A DNA stretch of 64,000 nucleotides from Lachnospiraceae bacterium UBA935 (GTDB lineage: Bacteria; Bacillota; Clostridia; Lachnospirales; Lachnospiraceae), in the NCBI GenBank assembly GCA_002293525.1, contig DBDJ01000048.1, forward strand, positions 42,651 to 106,650. The letters run 5' to 3'. Every line of letters starts with the position of its first letter. Position 1 is the first letter of the stretch. Positions 25,418 through 33,587 of the stretch are shown piece by piece. Both the position numbers and the translations under genes were made by a program. The notes below the pieces were generated by a model. That model was given only the letters and a program-made list of their open reading frames with translations. It searched no databases and was not told the origin of the DNA.

Positions 25418-26124
25418 TTTTTACCATCCATGATTTTTATTTGCTCAATTTGATCTAACATCACATGATCAATTTTTTGGCTTGTAAAGACATCCATATG
25501 GCCGGCTATGACATCATCCGGCAAATCCCACCACTTTAACGCCAGCAAGCGTTCCCTGATATCGGCAGAAAACCGATAGCCGATGATTCTGGCCGGGACC
25601 CCTGCTACAATAGCATAAGGCGGCACTGGCTTCGTCACTACCGCTCCGGCGCCGACAATTGCTCCGTCAGCAACAGATGTGGCTTTATGCAGTATCTGGG
25701 CACCGGCGGCTATCCAGACATCATTACCGATCAGACAGCTGTCTTTATAATCGGGAGCCTGTAATGCTTCCCGGCCGCCATTCTGGCCGCTTAGTTGGGC
25801 ATACCGCCAATACGGCATCGTCGTCAACCGATCATAATCATGGTCAAAGCCGCCGATATCGACATTGCGGGCAATGCTGCAGTATTTACCGATCCTGGCA
25901 AAGTTAATAATCGTCCCGATGCCGGTATAGGTGAAAGAACCGATAACCGAATCATTGACATAATTTCTTCGGTTAATAATCACATTATGATCGATCATTG
26001 TTCTGGAAACTACCGTATCACTGCCGATTGAGACCCGTGAGCCCAATGTTGACCGGCTCACCAGCACGTTATCATAAAATGTGCATTCCTCTCCATGAAC
26101 GCTTTCTTTTAGGGTTACATTCAA
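25414..26124 (-). CDS. Left-handed beta-helix (hexapeptide) acyltransferase
   Basis: A 236-residue hexapeptide-repeat protein. Repeats of the LbH fold run from about residue 15 to 185 (for example SRVSIGSDTVVSR, IGSFTYTGIGTIINFARIGKYCSIA, IGNDVWIAAGAQI, GAIVGAGAVVTKPVPPYAIVAGVPA). The catalytic His is likely in GGFDHDYDR near 95. These enzymes transfer acetyl or other acyl groups from CoA to sugar hydroxyl or amino groups. It overlaps the GNAT gene before it and the WbqC gene after it by four bases each and stands two genes from a VioA-like aminotransferase, so N-acylation of a 4-amino-4,6-dideoxyhexose is a reasonable guess. Confidence 0.88.
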   Translation of the reverse strand: MNVTLKESVHGEECTFYDNVLVSRSTLGSRVSIGSDTVVSRTMIDHNVIINRRNYVNDSVIGSFTYTGIGTIINFARIGKYCSIARNVDIGGFDHDYDRLTTMPYWRYAQLSGQNGGREALQAPDYKDSCLIGNDVWIAAGAQILHKATSVADGAIVGAGAVVTKPVPPYAIVAGVPARIIGYRFSADIRERLLALKWWDLPDDVIAGHMDVFTSQKIDHVMLDQIEQIKIMDGKK

Positions 26125-26687
26125 TTGGCATCCTCCCAGTAATGATTAGACTCCAGCAGTTGTTCGTAGTCTTCTTTTAAGCAGCCCAACATAACCACAT
26201 CATGAAATTCACCGTTCTTATACACGGCCTGCCGCTGCGTACCTTCGACCTTAAAACCGACCTTTTCACATACACGAAGGGAAGCGGCATTATATGACAA
26301 AGCACTGCCGTTGATCCGGTTTAAACGCAGTTCTTCAAAAGCATAGCGCATTAATGTCATCCAGGCATCGGTTGCCAGGCCCTTTGTCCTGATTTCTTTT
26401 TTGGCAATCCGCATGCCAAGGCCGGTTGCCGTCCCGTTTTTCCAGTCAATTTCCCCGATCCCAATCATTCCGACCGGCCCGTCCGCTTCGGTCTCAATCG
26501 TGAACCGGATCGTCGACATAGTATTTTGAAAACCTTGATACCATTCCTTCTGATCCTTGGTTGAAAGCGGCAGCGTCCAGCCCACGATCATTTTTTCATA
26601 ATCAGGCTGATTCGTCAATTGTCTTACCATCTCGATATCCTCAGCCTCCACAGCCCGCAGCAAAACCTTTTTTCCATATAAGTTCAT
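26121..26687 (-). CDS. GNAT N-acetyltransferase (RimJ/RimL-like)
   Basis: A 188-residue GNAT-family protein: VLLRAVEAEDIEMV at the start, GMIGIGEIDWKNGTATGLGMRIAKKEIRTKGLATDAW spanning the CoA-binding motif A (about 72-108), and a C-terminal YNAASLRVCEKVGFKVEGTQRQAVY typical of the RimJ/SpeG/WecD-like branch. It would transfer an acyl group from CoA to a primary amine, probably of a sugar nucleotide given the flanking aminotransferase and hexapeptide acyltransferase. It overlaps the following gene by four bases. A second acyltransferase directly downstream suggests two distinct acylations or a split role. Confidence 0.87.
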   Translation of the reverse strand: MNLYGKKVLLRAVEAEDIEMVRQLTNQPDYEKMIVGWTLPLSTKDQKEWYQGFQNTMSTIRFTIETEADGPVGMIGIGEIDWKNGTATGLGMRIAKKEIRTKGLATDAWMTLMRYAFEELRLNRINGSALSYNAASLRVCEKVGFKVEGTQRQAVYKNGEFHDVVMLGCLKEDYEQLLESNHYWEDAN

Positions 26688-26702
26688 AGCTGCCCTCCTC
26701 GC

Positions 26703-27497
26703 CTAGCTATCTTGATTTTCTGCCAGTATTTTTTTAAATCTTTTGATGTGGGGCATTTCATAGATTACCCCGTCGATTTCCTGCACACCCTGATCCGCTT
26801 CTTCAAAGCGGCGAACTACCGAGCGGATATATCCCATGTCATTCAAAGCAAATCCTTTATTAATAACCGCTATTTGCGCCGGATGGATGGCTAGTTTGCC
26901 GGTAAATCCCATCCCGGCGATCGCCTGAATCTCCTGCGCCAATACTCCTTCCTCCTTGAAGTTAAAGCTGGGGGTATCTAAAGCTGGTTTTCCATAAGCC
27001 TTAGCCGCCATCAAAAGCAGGTTCCTCGCCACCTGAATATTGGTAAATGTGTTTTCCATATTCATCGCACAGGTAAAATCTTCCGCACCAAATGCTAAGA
27101 TATCGACCATGTGGCAGGAGGCAATCTCTTTTACATTAAGGATACCCAGCGGCGTTTCAACCAAGGCGATTACTTTCTTGCCGCCTAAGCTTTCTTCCAT
27201 CTCCAGCAGCTCATCGGCTTTCTCGGCTTTTGGCAACATATATCCTTCGACAGCCAAAGCGTTCAGGACGCTGATTTCCTGGTAAGCCCGGCTCTTATTG
27301 ACGCGGACAAAAAAATGTTCCTCTCCGGACCGGGACTTCAAAAAGTCAGTCAATCTAACTAAGGCCGCCTCCTTGTCTTCTTCTACGACGGAATCTTCCA
27401 GATCAAAAATAACTACATCGGCATCACGGGCTTGATATCCGGCTAAAAATCGTTCTGTGGCCGGTATAAACAGAGCACTTCTCCATGGATTCCCCAT
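26703..27497 (-). CDS. CitE-like HpcH/HpaI aldolase (citrate lyase beta / malyl-CoA lyase family)
   Basis: A 264-residue TIM barrel of the CitE/malyl-CoA lyase group: RSALFIPATERFL at the start, DVVIFDLEDSVVEEDKEAA with the acidic metal ligands, FVRVNKSR, IALVETPLGILN with a further Glu, and a C-terminal FTGKLAIHPAQI. Relatives cleave or form CoA esters of hydroxydicarboxylic acids (malyl, citramalyl, citryl). No citrate lyase alpha or gamma subunit is nearby, so this is a stand-alone enzyme. It is 22 bases from the VioA-like gene and 15 from the GNAT gene, suggesting that it makes or trims the CoA-bound acid used by the acyltransferase. Confidence 0.88.
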   Translation of the reverse strand: MGNPWRSALFIPATERFLAGYQARDADVVIFDLEDSVVEEDKEAALVRLTDFLKSRSGEEHFFVRVNKSRAYQEISVLNALAVEGYMLPKAEKADELLEMEESLGGKKVIALVETPLGILNVKEIASCHMVDILAFGAEDFTCAMNMENTFTNIQVARNLLLMAAKAYGKPALDTPSFNFKEEGVLAQEIQAIAGMGFTGKLAIHPAQIAVINKGFALNDMGYIRSVVRRFEEADQGVQEIDGVIYEMPHIKRFKKILAENQDS

Positions 27498-27518
27498 AGC
27501 TTGTCCTTTCTTTGAGTG

Positions 27519-28655
27519 TTATACTGCTTTCTTTAGTTGTATAATGATCCGGCATATCCTATCCACCTCTTTCAGATCCAGATCACCGTATATGGGCAGG
27601 GTTAAGACTCTTTTGGAGATATACAGGGCTGTCGGAGTTGCATTGCTGTCATACTTATTATAAAAACAATTATAGGAGTTTGTGATTGGGTAAAAATACT
27701 TTCTGGCACCGATACCTTCTGCTGCCAATGCCTGAAAAATTTCGTTCCTGCTTGACCCGAAGATACTCTCGTCAACCACAATGGGCACATAAGCATAATT
27801 CGGGACTAAATCCTTTTGGACGATATTTAACTGGATACCGGCGATGTTTTCCAGATTATCGCGGTAGCGCTCCGATACTATTTTCCGCTTTGCAATATGT
27901 TCCTCCACATGCCTGAGATTGCACAGACCCATCGCCGCTTGGAATTCATTCATCTTAGCATTGCCACCGACCCAATCGACATTTTCCGGCCCGCGGATGC
28001 CAAAATTCTTCAGCCGATATAAATCCACATACATTTCCGGCACCTTAAAACTGACTGCTCCGCCTTCAATCGTATTATATACCTTCGTGGCATGAAAGCT
28101 AAAGGCTGACGCATCGCCAAAGCTACCGATGCCCCTGTCCCGATAAAATTCTCCAAAAGTATGGGCTGCATCATATAGTACCTTTAATCCATACTTCTTG
28201 GCCAGCCTGTCGATCTCATCTACATCGCAGATATTACCATAAACATGAACCGGCAGAATCGCTGATGTCCGATCCGTTATCAGGTTTTCGAGCTGGGATA
28301 CATCCAAGGTAAAATCATCCTTATTGATATCACAGAATACCGGCGTTAAGTTGTTTCTCACTATCGCATGTGTCGTCGAGGCAAAAGTAAAAGGGGTCGT
28401 AATGACTTCTCCCCTTAAATTGAACGCCTGCAATGCCATTTCCAATGCCATATGCCCATTGACCATCAACGAAAGTTGATCGACCCGCAGATACTCTTTC
28501 AGCTTCTCTTCTAAAAGATTGTGCTTTTTACCCATGTTGGTTATATGGTGGGACTCCCACAAAGAAGCAATCTCTTCAATATACTCTTCCATCGGCGGCA
28601 GCGTTGCGCGTGTGACCAAGATCTTTTTCGTTGCATTTTTCTTCTTATCGTTCAT
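27519..28655 (-). CDS. DegT-family sugar aminotransferase (VioA-like)
   Basis: A 378-residue PLP enzyme. The Schiff-base lysine is Lys191 in SFHATKVYNTIEGG, a form typical of VioA-type dTDP-4-amino-4,6-dideoxyglucose transaminases. YDAAHTFGE near 161-169 lines the cofactor. The expected product is a nucleotide-linked 4-amino-4,6-dideoxyhexose (Qui4N type). It heads the long leftward gene run and is directly followed by the CitE-like, GNAT and hexapeptide genes, a layout like that of N-acylated Qui4N or anthrose-type pathways. The true start could be slightly downstream, as GAGG lies only two bases from this ATG. No dTDP-sugar dehydratase is in the window. Confidence 0.88.
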   Translation of the reverse strand: MNDKKKNATKKILVTRATLPPMEEYIEEIASLWESHHITNMGKKHNLLEEKLKEYLRVDQLSLMVNGHMALEMALQAFNLRGEVITTPFTFASTTHAIVRNNLTPVFCDINKDDFTLDVSQLENLITDRTSAILPVHVYGNICDVDEIDRLAKKYGLKVLYDAAHTFGEFYRDRGIGSFGDASAFSFHATKVYNTIEGGAVSFKVPEMYVDLYRLKNFGIRGPENVDWVGGNAKMNEFQAAMGLCNLRHVEEHIAKRKIVSERYRDNLENIAGIQLNIVQKDLVPNYAYVPIVVDESIFGSSRNEIFQALAAEGIGARKYFYPITNSYNCFYNKYDSNATPTALYISKRVLTLPIYGDLDLKEVDRICRIIIQLKKAV

Positions 28656-28739
28656 TTCCTCAACCAGCTTTCTCTTTTTCTAAGCAAAATCATACCTAGA
28701 TAGAACTGAGTCCACATTTTATAACAACATTTATTTTCT

Positions 28740-29597
28740 TCACTGCTTTATCAGCTCTTTCATATAAATCTTATGGGATTGAATACACCTGTTTATCTTT
28801 TCATACTTTTTAGCCCAATAATTCGCCTGGCTCTGATTAAACGAAACCGACTGCAAATGAAGCACTTCAAAGGACGGTTCATATAACATCAAAAGCTTCT
28901 TACGGTCACACCGCAGCTTGAGCAGGTCTTCTTCCATATAGAGGAAGGTCTGCTCATGAAACGGCTCCTGATAAAACGTAAAATAGCCCTTGGAAAATAT
29001 CAGCAAAGACCCATGTAAGGTCAGATTCCGCTGTACTTCCTGATAATAAACATTATCCCATTGGCTGATATAAGTTTCTTGCCGCTTATTGACTGTTTTC
29101 AACAGCAGATATTGACATTTATGCACATATAACTGGAGCAGCCTGATTACGCAGAAGAAGTAACTGGTTGGGTAATTTTTAACCGGATTTTGATAATAAT
29201 TGCCACAGACAGAGAAGATGGACGGACCCAGTACCGCAAATCGGTAGCCTTCATGACATTTGATGATCCAGTCAAAAAAGTTAGGCATTTTGATTACAAT
29301 ATCGCTGTTGGATATCACGGTAAAATCCGGCTCCATATACTCTTTCAACTTAGAATATCCGAAGTTATTTCCTCTGGCAAAGCCAATATTCTGATTGGTC
29401 TGAGTAACAGTTACTTCATCGATATCTTGAAATTCATCACATAGTCTTTTATAGGAGTCATTTGGTGAGTAATTATCTACCACGATGATTTTCAGACAGA
29501 ATCTATCACCTCTATCCTGCTTCAGAAAGTCATTAACACAATGAAAAGTTTCTTCATATGCCAGATAATTTAGGATAACGACCCCGATATTATACAC
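28740..29597 (-). CDS. Family 2 glycosyltransferase (rhamnosyltransferase-like)
   Basis: A 285-residue GT-A enzyme: IGVVILNYLAYEE at the start, IIVVDNYSPNDSY (about 38-50), QNIGFARGNNFGYSKL and the ISNSDIVI motif (about 95-102) in place of the common NDD metal motif. The NxNP-type DNxS and GFAxGNN stretches are typical of rhamnosyltransferase-like family 2 members. No membrane segment. It stands alone between short gaps of 84 and 145 bases, transcribed leftward with its neighbours. The transferred sugar cannot be read from the sequence. Confidence 0.85.
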   Translation of the reverse strand: MYNIGVVILNYLAYEETFHCVNDFLKQDRGDRFCLKIIVVDNYSPNDSYKRLCDEFQDIDEVTVTQTNQNIGFARGNNFGYSKLKEYMEPDFTVISNSDIVIKMPNFFDWIIKCHEGYRFAVLGPSIFSVCGNYYQNPVKNYPTSYFFCVIRLLQLYVHKCQYLLLKTVNKRQETYISQWDNVYYQEVQRNLTLHGSLLIFSKGYFTFYQEPFHEQTFLYMEEDLLKLRCDRKKLLMLYEPSFEVLHLQSVSFNQSQANYWAKKYEKINRCIQSHKIYMKELIKQ

Positions 29598-29742
29598 TTG
29601 CCACCTCCGTTTCTATACTGTTAAAACTTTCTGCATTTCCTTCATATTTATATAGTATATCACAATTTCCTACATTACAAAACCCTTCTACTCACCTCGG
29701 TTATGGCCTGGACAGTAACCCATAAACACCAGCCGTATCAAG

Positions 29743-30714
29743 TCAGTGCTTCCGCAGAAATCTTCTTTCATCTGTTTGCACGGTCTTTTGGATTTGCAGC
29801 CATTTCCAAAGGCTGCGCACCCGAAAGATTCTTCTGGGAAAAATATGAATCTGATTTTGCCGCAAGGTCTGAATCGTCTGATATAAGATCTTGAAACCCA
29901 CCCGGCCTTTGACTCCATAAAGTATCCTTCCCATTCCATAAAGATCCAATACCCTAAATTCCTTACGGCTTAGATTATCACGTAAAAATAAATAACGGTT
30001 TATCCAAACACTGATCCGTTGCCGGTAAGAATCGGCATTTACCAGCGAAGTGAGAGAAGTATTATTTCGGACAAGGCAATAGATCGCTGTCGTGGCAACG
30101 GCTATCTGCTTGCTGTAATAAGCTGTTTTTATTGAAAACATGACATCATTGGAATGCATCACTTCATCAAAGAAAACCTGATTCTTATCTACCAAATCTT
30201 TTCTTATCAATTTGGAGGTAGGAACAACAAAGCGGTATTTCAGGTTCACTTCATTTTCCAAGTTAGGGTGATCTCGGTATTGGCAGATCAGCTCCGCCAT
30301 TTCAAGATGCCGGTGGCTTTCCCGTTCACTGCCCTCTTCTTTGCTGGTTAGCGGAAAATAAATGATGTCAGCTGTTTCACTCAAATAAGGTCGCAGAATA
30401 TCATAAAAACCCTCACAAAAATAATCATCGGCATCGGCAAAAAGAAGCCATTTCCCTACGGCATGTCGTAAACCGACATTCCGGCTGGCGCCGGCTCCTT
30501 TTTCACCTTCGTTTCTCAAAAACAGCACTCCCCGGTCGGAAAAATAGCTTTTACATTCCTCATATTCAGGAAGCAATTCATTGCTCCGGTCATCTATGAC
30601 GATCGTCTGGATAGGGATATCCTGCGGAATTGTGTCCAGCAGACGTCTCAGATAGTGCGGGGTATTATAATGAGGAATTATGATCGTAAGAATGATTCCA
30701 GCTTCTTGTTTCAT
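29743..30714 (-). CDS. Family 2 glycosyltransferase
   Basis: A 323-residue GT-A enzyme: LTIIIPHYNTPHYLRRLL near the start, TIVIDDRSNE, GAGASRNVGLRHAVGKW and FADADDYFCEGFY carrying the DxD-like metal site (about 90-100). The longer reading frame begins with TTG at 30735, but AAGGAAG lies 8 bases ahead of ATG 30714, which gives MKQEAGIILTIIIPHYN, so I take that start. The C-terminal third is basic and could sit at the membrane face. It follows a polytopic membrane protein by 55 bases and is probably co-transcribed with it. Confidence 0.88.
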   Translation of the reverse strand: MKQEAGIILTIIIPHYNTPHYLRRLLDTIPQDIPIQTIVIDDRSNELLPEYEECKSYFSDRGVLFLRNEGEKGAGASRNVGLRHAVGKWLLFADADDYFCEGFYDILRPYLSETADIIYFPLTSKEEGSERESHRHLEMAELICQYRDHPNLENEVNLKYRFVVPTSKLIRKDLVDKNQVFFDEVMHSNDVMFSIKTAYYSKQIAVATTAIYCLVRNNTSLTSLVNADSYRQRISVWINRYLFLRDNLSRKEFRVLDLYGMGRILYGVKGRVGFKILYQTIQTLRQNQIHIFPRRIFRVRSLWKWLQIQKTVQTDERRFLRKH

Positions 30715-30769
30715 CCATTTTACTTCCTTAATCAACAGACTAATATCCGTTTCTCTCTCAGCTATACTA

Positions 30770-32308
30770 TTACGTTATCGGGACTTCATACACAAATTTC
30801 ACCGTTTTTGGCAAACCATAGTATTCTTGTATCCATGTCTCTATGACTTCTCTGTCATATGGCATAGACTGTGCATATCTATCGTCATATAATTTGGACA
30901 TTGTCAATGTTTCAATCGTTTCACCGGTTCTTATCCTTTCCCCGGCAGCTGTTAATATTTCATGATTATACTTGTTTATCTTGGCATTTTGATAATATCC
31001 CCAGCTAATACTGATCATATTGCTAAAAAGACATAATACAACAATGGCATAAACAAGTTTCAGGCAGACGACCTTTCCTCTTTCCCTGTTCTCACGAATG
31101 ATAGCAGCAAATTGCTGGAGAACCGTTAAAATGATCACCATAAACAGTAATTTGGTAATTGCCGATGACCGGTTGCCGACCGATGTCAACAGGGATAGCA
31201 TCGCCTGAGATGCCGCCACTCCTGCCAGCAGGGAGAGAAAAAAATATTCTTTCATAACCAGACAATAATACAGCCACCATAAAATCATATATAATGTCCA
31301 GACCACCGCCAATGCCCGAATCCCGATCGGCGGAAATAAAGCAAGATATAAATCAATTATTCCCAGTATCGGATAACATAGTGAAATACATGACGGCACT
31401 AAAATCCATCGGCCGGTTCTTTTGCCCTGCCACATCATATACGATCCGGCAATGACAGTGATGGAAAGTACCAAAACAAATAATATGCTTTCCGGCCCAA
31501 AATTAACCTTGATGATTCTGGGGATGCTATAGCTTAATTTCTCAACTAATGTCGTGGACTCGAAGCTTGTTGTGCCTAGTCTCGCAAAATTACCCGGAGC
31601 GATTATGATGAAGATCCCACCGAGCAATGCCCCCGACAGACACAGCCCGTTTTTGATCCAGTCCTTTTTTCTGTGTATTATGACGGTGACAGCACAGTAG
31701 ACAATAGCCATAACCGTCACCTGTTCCTGTGACAGGCTTGCTAACAGAAAAAGCAGGAAGCAAAAAATATTTTGAACGGTCTTTGCACCTTGCCTTGTTT
31801 TTTTCCGTACATAGTTCTGAATATAGACGCCGAAAAGGAAAATAATGATCGGCCACATGTAGGTAAAGCTGGCAATCATCCAATAAGCACTTTCACACAA
31901 CAAACTAATCTCCAGCATTCCCCATAATGCAACTGCCAAGAAGGCCATTGCCGGAGAAGGCTCTCCTCTTTTTTTGACCAGTGCGTAAACTACCGCCACC
32001 AAAAGCGTCATCATCAGCGCTTGGGCAATTCTGATACCGGTCATCCCCCCGTAATAAAAGATCATAATTAACAAAAAAGCCGGAGCTACCCTTCCCCCCC
32101 AATGTAAATAATGACTTGTCAGATAATCAATGATGTCCCGGATGCCATAATCAAATCCCGTCGTACCCACATTTACGACATATTTTAAGGTGATATATCC
32201 CCAGTCATCATGATACATAAACACCAGGCTGTATTGAAATAGCTGATATCCGAAAAAGAGCAAAAACAAGATTCCTACAAGAATATTCGCTTTCTTACCT
32301 GCGTACAT
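30770..32308 (-). CDS. Polytopic membrane protein, possible GT-C glycosyltransferase (DUF6056-like)
   Basis: A 512-residue protein with about 11-12 hydrophobic segments. The first periplasmic loop holds an acidic pair in FMYHDDWGYITL (about 30-41), as in GT-C enzymes where such residues bind the lipid-phosphate-linked sugar, followed by HYLHWGGRVAPAF. This resembles the DUF6056 group of surface-glycan loci. It could be a polyprenyl-phosphate-sugar-dependent transferase or a Wzy-type polymerase. It is first of a leftward set with the family 2 glycosyltransferase; AAGG-rich sequence lies just before the ATG. Function not established. Confidence 0.65.
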   Translation of the reverse strand: MYAGKKANILVGILFLLFFGYQLFQYSLVFMYHDDWGYITLKYVVNVGTTGFDYGIRDIIDYLTSHYLHWGGRVAPAFLLIMIFYYGGMTGIRIAQALMMTLLVAVVYALVKKRGEPSPAMAFLAVALWGMLEISLLCESAYWMIASFTYMWPIIIFLFGVYIQNYVRKKTRQGAKTVQNIFCFLLFLLASLSQEQVTVMAIVYCAVTVIIHRKKDWIKNGLCLSGALLGGIFIIIAPGNFARLGTTSFESTTLVEKLSYSIPRIIKVNFGPESILFVLVLSITVIAGSYMMWQGKRTGRWILVPSCISLCYPILGIIDLYLALFPPIGIRALAVVWTLYMILWWLYYCLVMKEYFFLSLLAGVAASQAMLSLLTSVGNRSSAITKLLFMVIILTVLQQFAAIIRENRERGKVVCLKLVYAIVVLCLFSNMISISWGYYQNAKINKYNHEILTAAGERIRTGETIETLTMSKLYDDRYAQSMPYDREVIETWIQEYYGLPKTVKFVYEVPIT

Positions 32309-32372
32309 GTTATGCGTAACCTTTCTAACCTTACCTTCTTTTATAAAATATCGAGGAATTAGGGTAAACCAA

Positions 32373-32401
32373 TTGACAGTCCCTGTGCTAAATGCTAGAA
32401 T
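32373..32401 (+). promoter_or_regulatory. Strong sigma-A-type promoter for the 32458 acyltransferase
   Basis: TTGACA (32373-32378, perfect -35), 17-base spacer, TAGAAT (32396-32401, five of six). The start codon is 57 bases downstream, with AGGGAGGA between. Confidence 0.65.
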
Positions 32402-32457
32402 CTTTTCATCTCAGGTTATTACCGCACCCATAAATCAGGGAGGAACACATAAAACAT

Positions 32458-33552
32458 ATGATTGACAGCCTGATAATCAATTTATTCATATTACTGCTGT
32501 TTACCCTTATATTATTTTACAAAGCCAGATTTCACTTTGCTTCACGCAATATTACCCTTATGGACAGAGGCGACACGGATGTTATGAGGGGGATTGCCGC
32601 TTTGCTGGTCATGCTCTCACATTATGATACATACGTGCTCAACGGCAATGATCTGCCTTCTCTGGGGCCGGCCACCATCTTTCTGTGGACGGGAGGCTTG
32701 GGGGTATGCGTATTCTTTTTTCTGTCCGGCTACGGGCTCTGGCTCACTTATGCCAAGAAAAACCTTGATTATCATTTCCTTGTCAGCCGGTTCCGGAAAA
32801 CCGTGCCGGCCTTTATGATCTTGCGGTTTCTCACCGGCCTGCCGCTGTTTTCCTTTCAGGATGGCCGGGATCTCCTATATATTCTGCTTTACTGCCTGAA
32901 CGTCATCGATACTTCCTGGTTTATCACCGTTATCCTGATGGTATATCTTCTGTTTTATCTTTCCCTGAAAATCTCCCGGCTTGGCTTGGCACCAGAACGT
33001 TCCGATAACCAGGCTTCCGTAAGGGCGGTTGTTTATATGGCGATTTTTCTCTTGGTGCTGTCGCTGGCTTTCTTCCTGCTCGGCTTCCATGAACGCTGGT
33101 ACAACGCAGTTTTCTTATTTATCGTCGGCATGCTGGCCGCCCAGTACTGGGACAGACTCATGAGACTGTTTGCCAAGGATTCCCGGTCTTATCTTATGGT
33201 TTTCTTTAGTTCTATCGTGATTTTCATCGGCAGCGGTGCTTTCTTTACCCTCTTAAAAGGAGAAAATATTTTTATCACTGTCTTTAAAACCATCAGCGGG
33301 ATTGCCTTCTGCCTTATGCTGATAGGCTTCAATATGATCATTGACTGGCACCCAGGCTTATTCTCCCGTCTGGGTTCGGCATCGCTTTATCTATATATTA
33401 TCCATCCGAATATTTTAAGCTTATATACCGGCGCACTCGGCATCAGGATCGGCATCCGCTATGTAGCCAGCAGCTTGCTTTCCATCCTTCTGTCATTATT
33501 ATGTGTTGCTATAACAGACCGGCTACATAAAATCAAAAGGGAATTGTCCTAA
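32458..33552 (+). CDS. Membrane acyltransferase, family 3
   Basis: A 364-residue polytopic protein, about ten hydrophobic segments. The hallmark is VMRGIAALLVMLSHYD (about 42-57), whose Arg and His match the conserved residues of OafA-type acyltransferases, followed by WTGGLGVCVFFFLSGYGLWL. An extra N-terminal membrane segment precedes the core. It is one of few rightward genes here, with its own strong promoter, and runs convergently into the gene ending at 33588 with only 35 bases between. It likely O-acylates an exported glycan. A Gly/Ser-rich ribosome site AGGGAGGA lies 13 bases before the ATG, somewhat far. Confidence 0.87.
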   Translation: MIDSLIINLFILLLFTLILFYKARFHFASRNITLMDRGDTDVMRGIAALLVMLSHYDTYVLNGNDLPSLGPATIFLWTGGLGVCVFFFLSGYGLWLTYAKKNLDYHFLVSRFRKTVPAFMILRFLTGLPLFSFQDGRDLLYILLYCLNVIDTSWFITVILMVYLLFYLSLKISRLGLAPERSDNQASVRAVVYMAIFLLVLSLAFFLLGFHERWYNAVFLFIVGMLAAQYWDRLMRLFAKDSRSYLMVFFSSIVIFIGSGAFFTLLKGENIFITVFKTISGIAFCLMLIGFNMIIDWHPGLFSRLGSASLYLYIIHPNILSLYTGALGIRIGIRYVASSLLSILLSLLCVAITDRLHKIKRELS

Positions 33553-33587
33553 AGGAAATCATCTAAGTCTAAGGAATCAGAAGGGCG

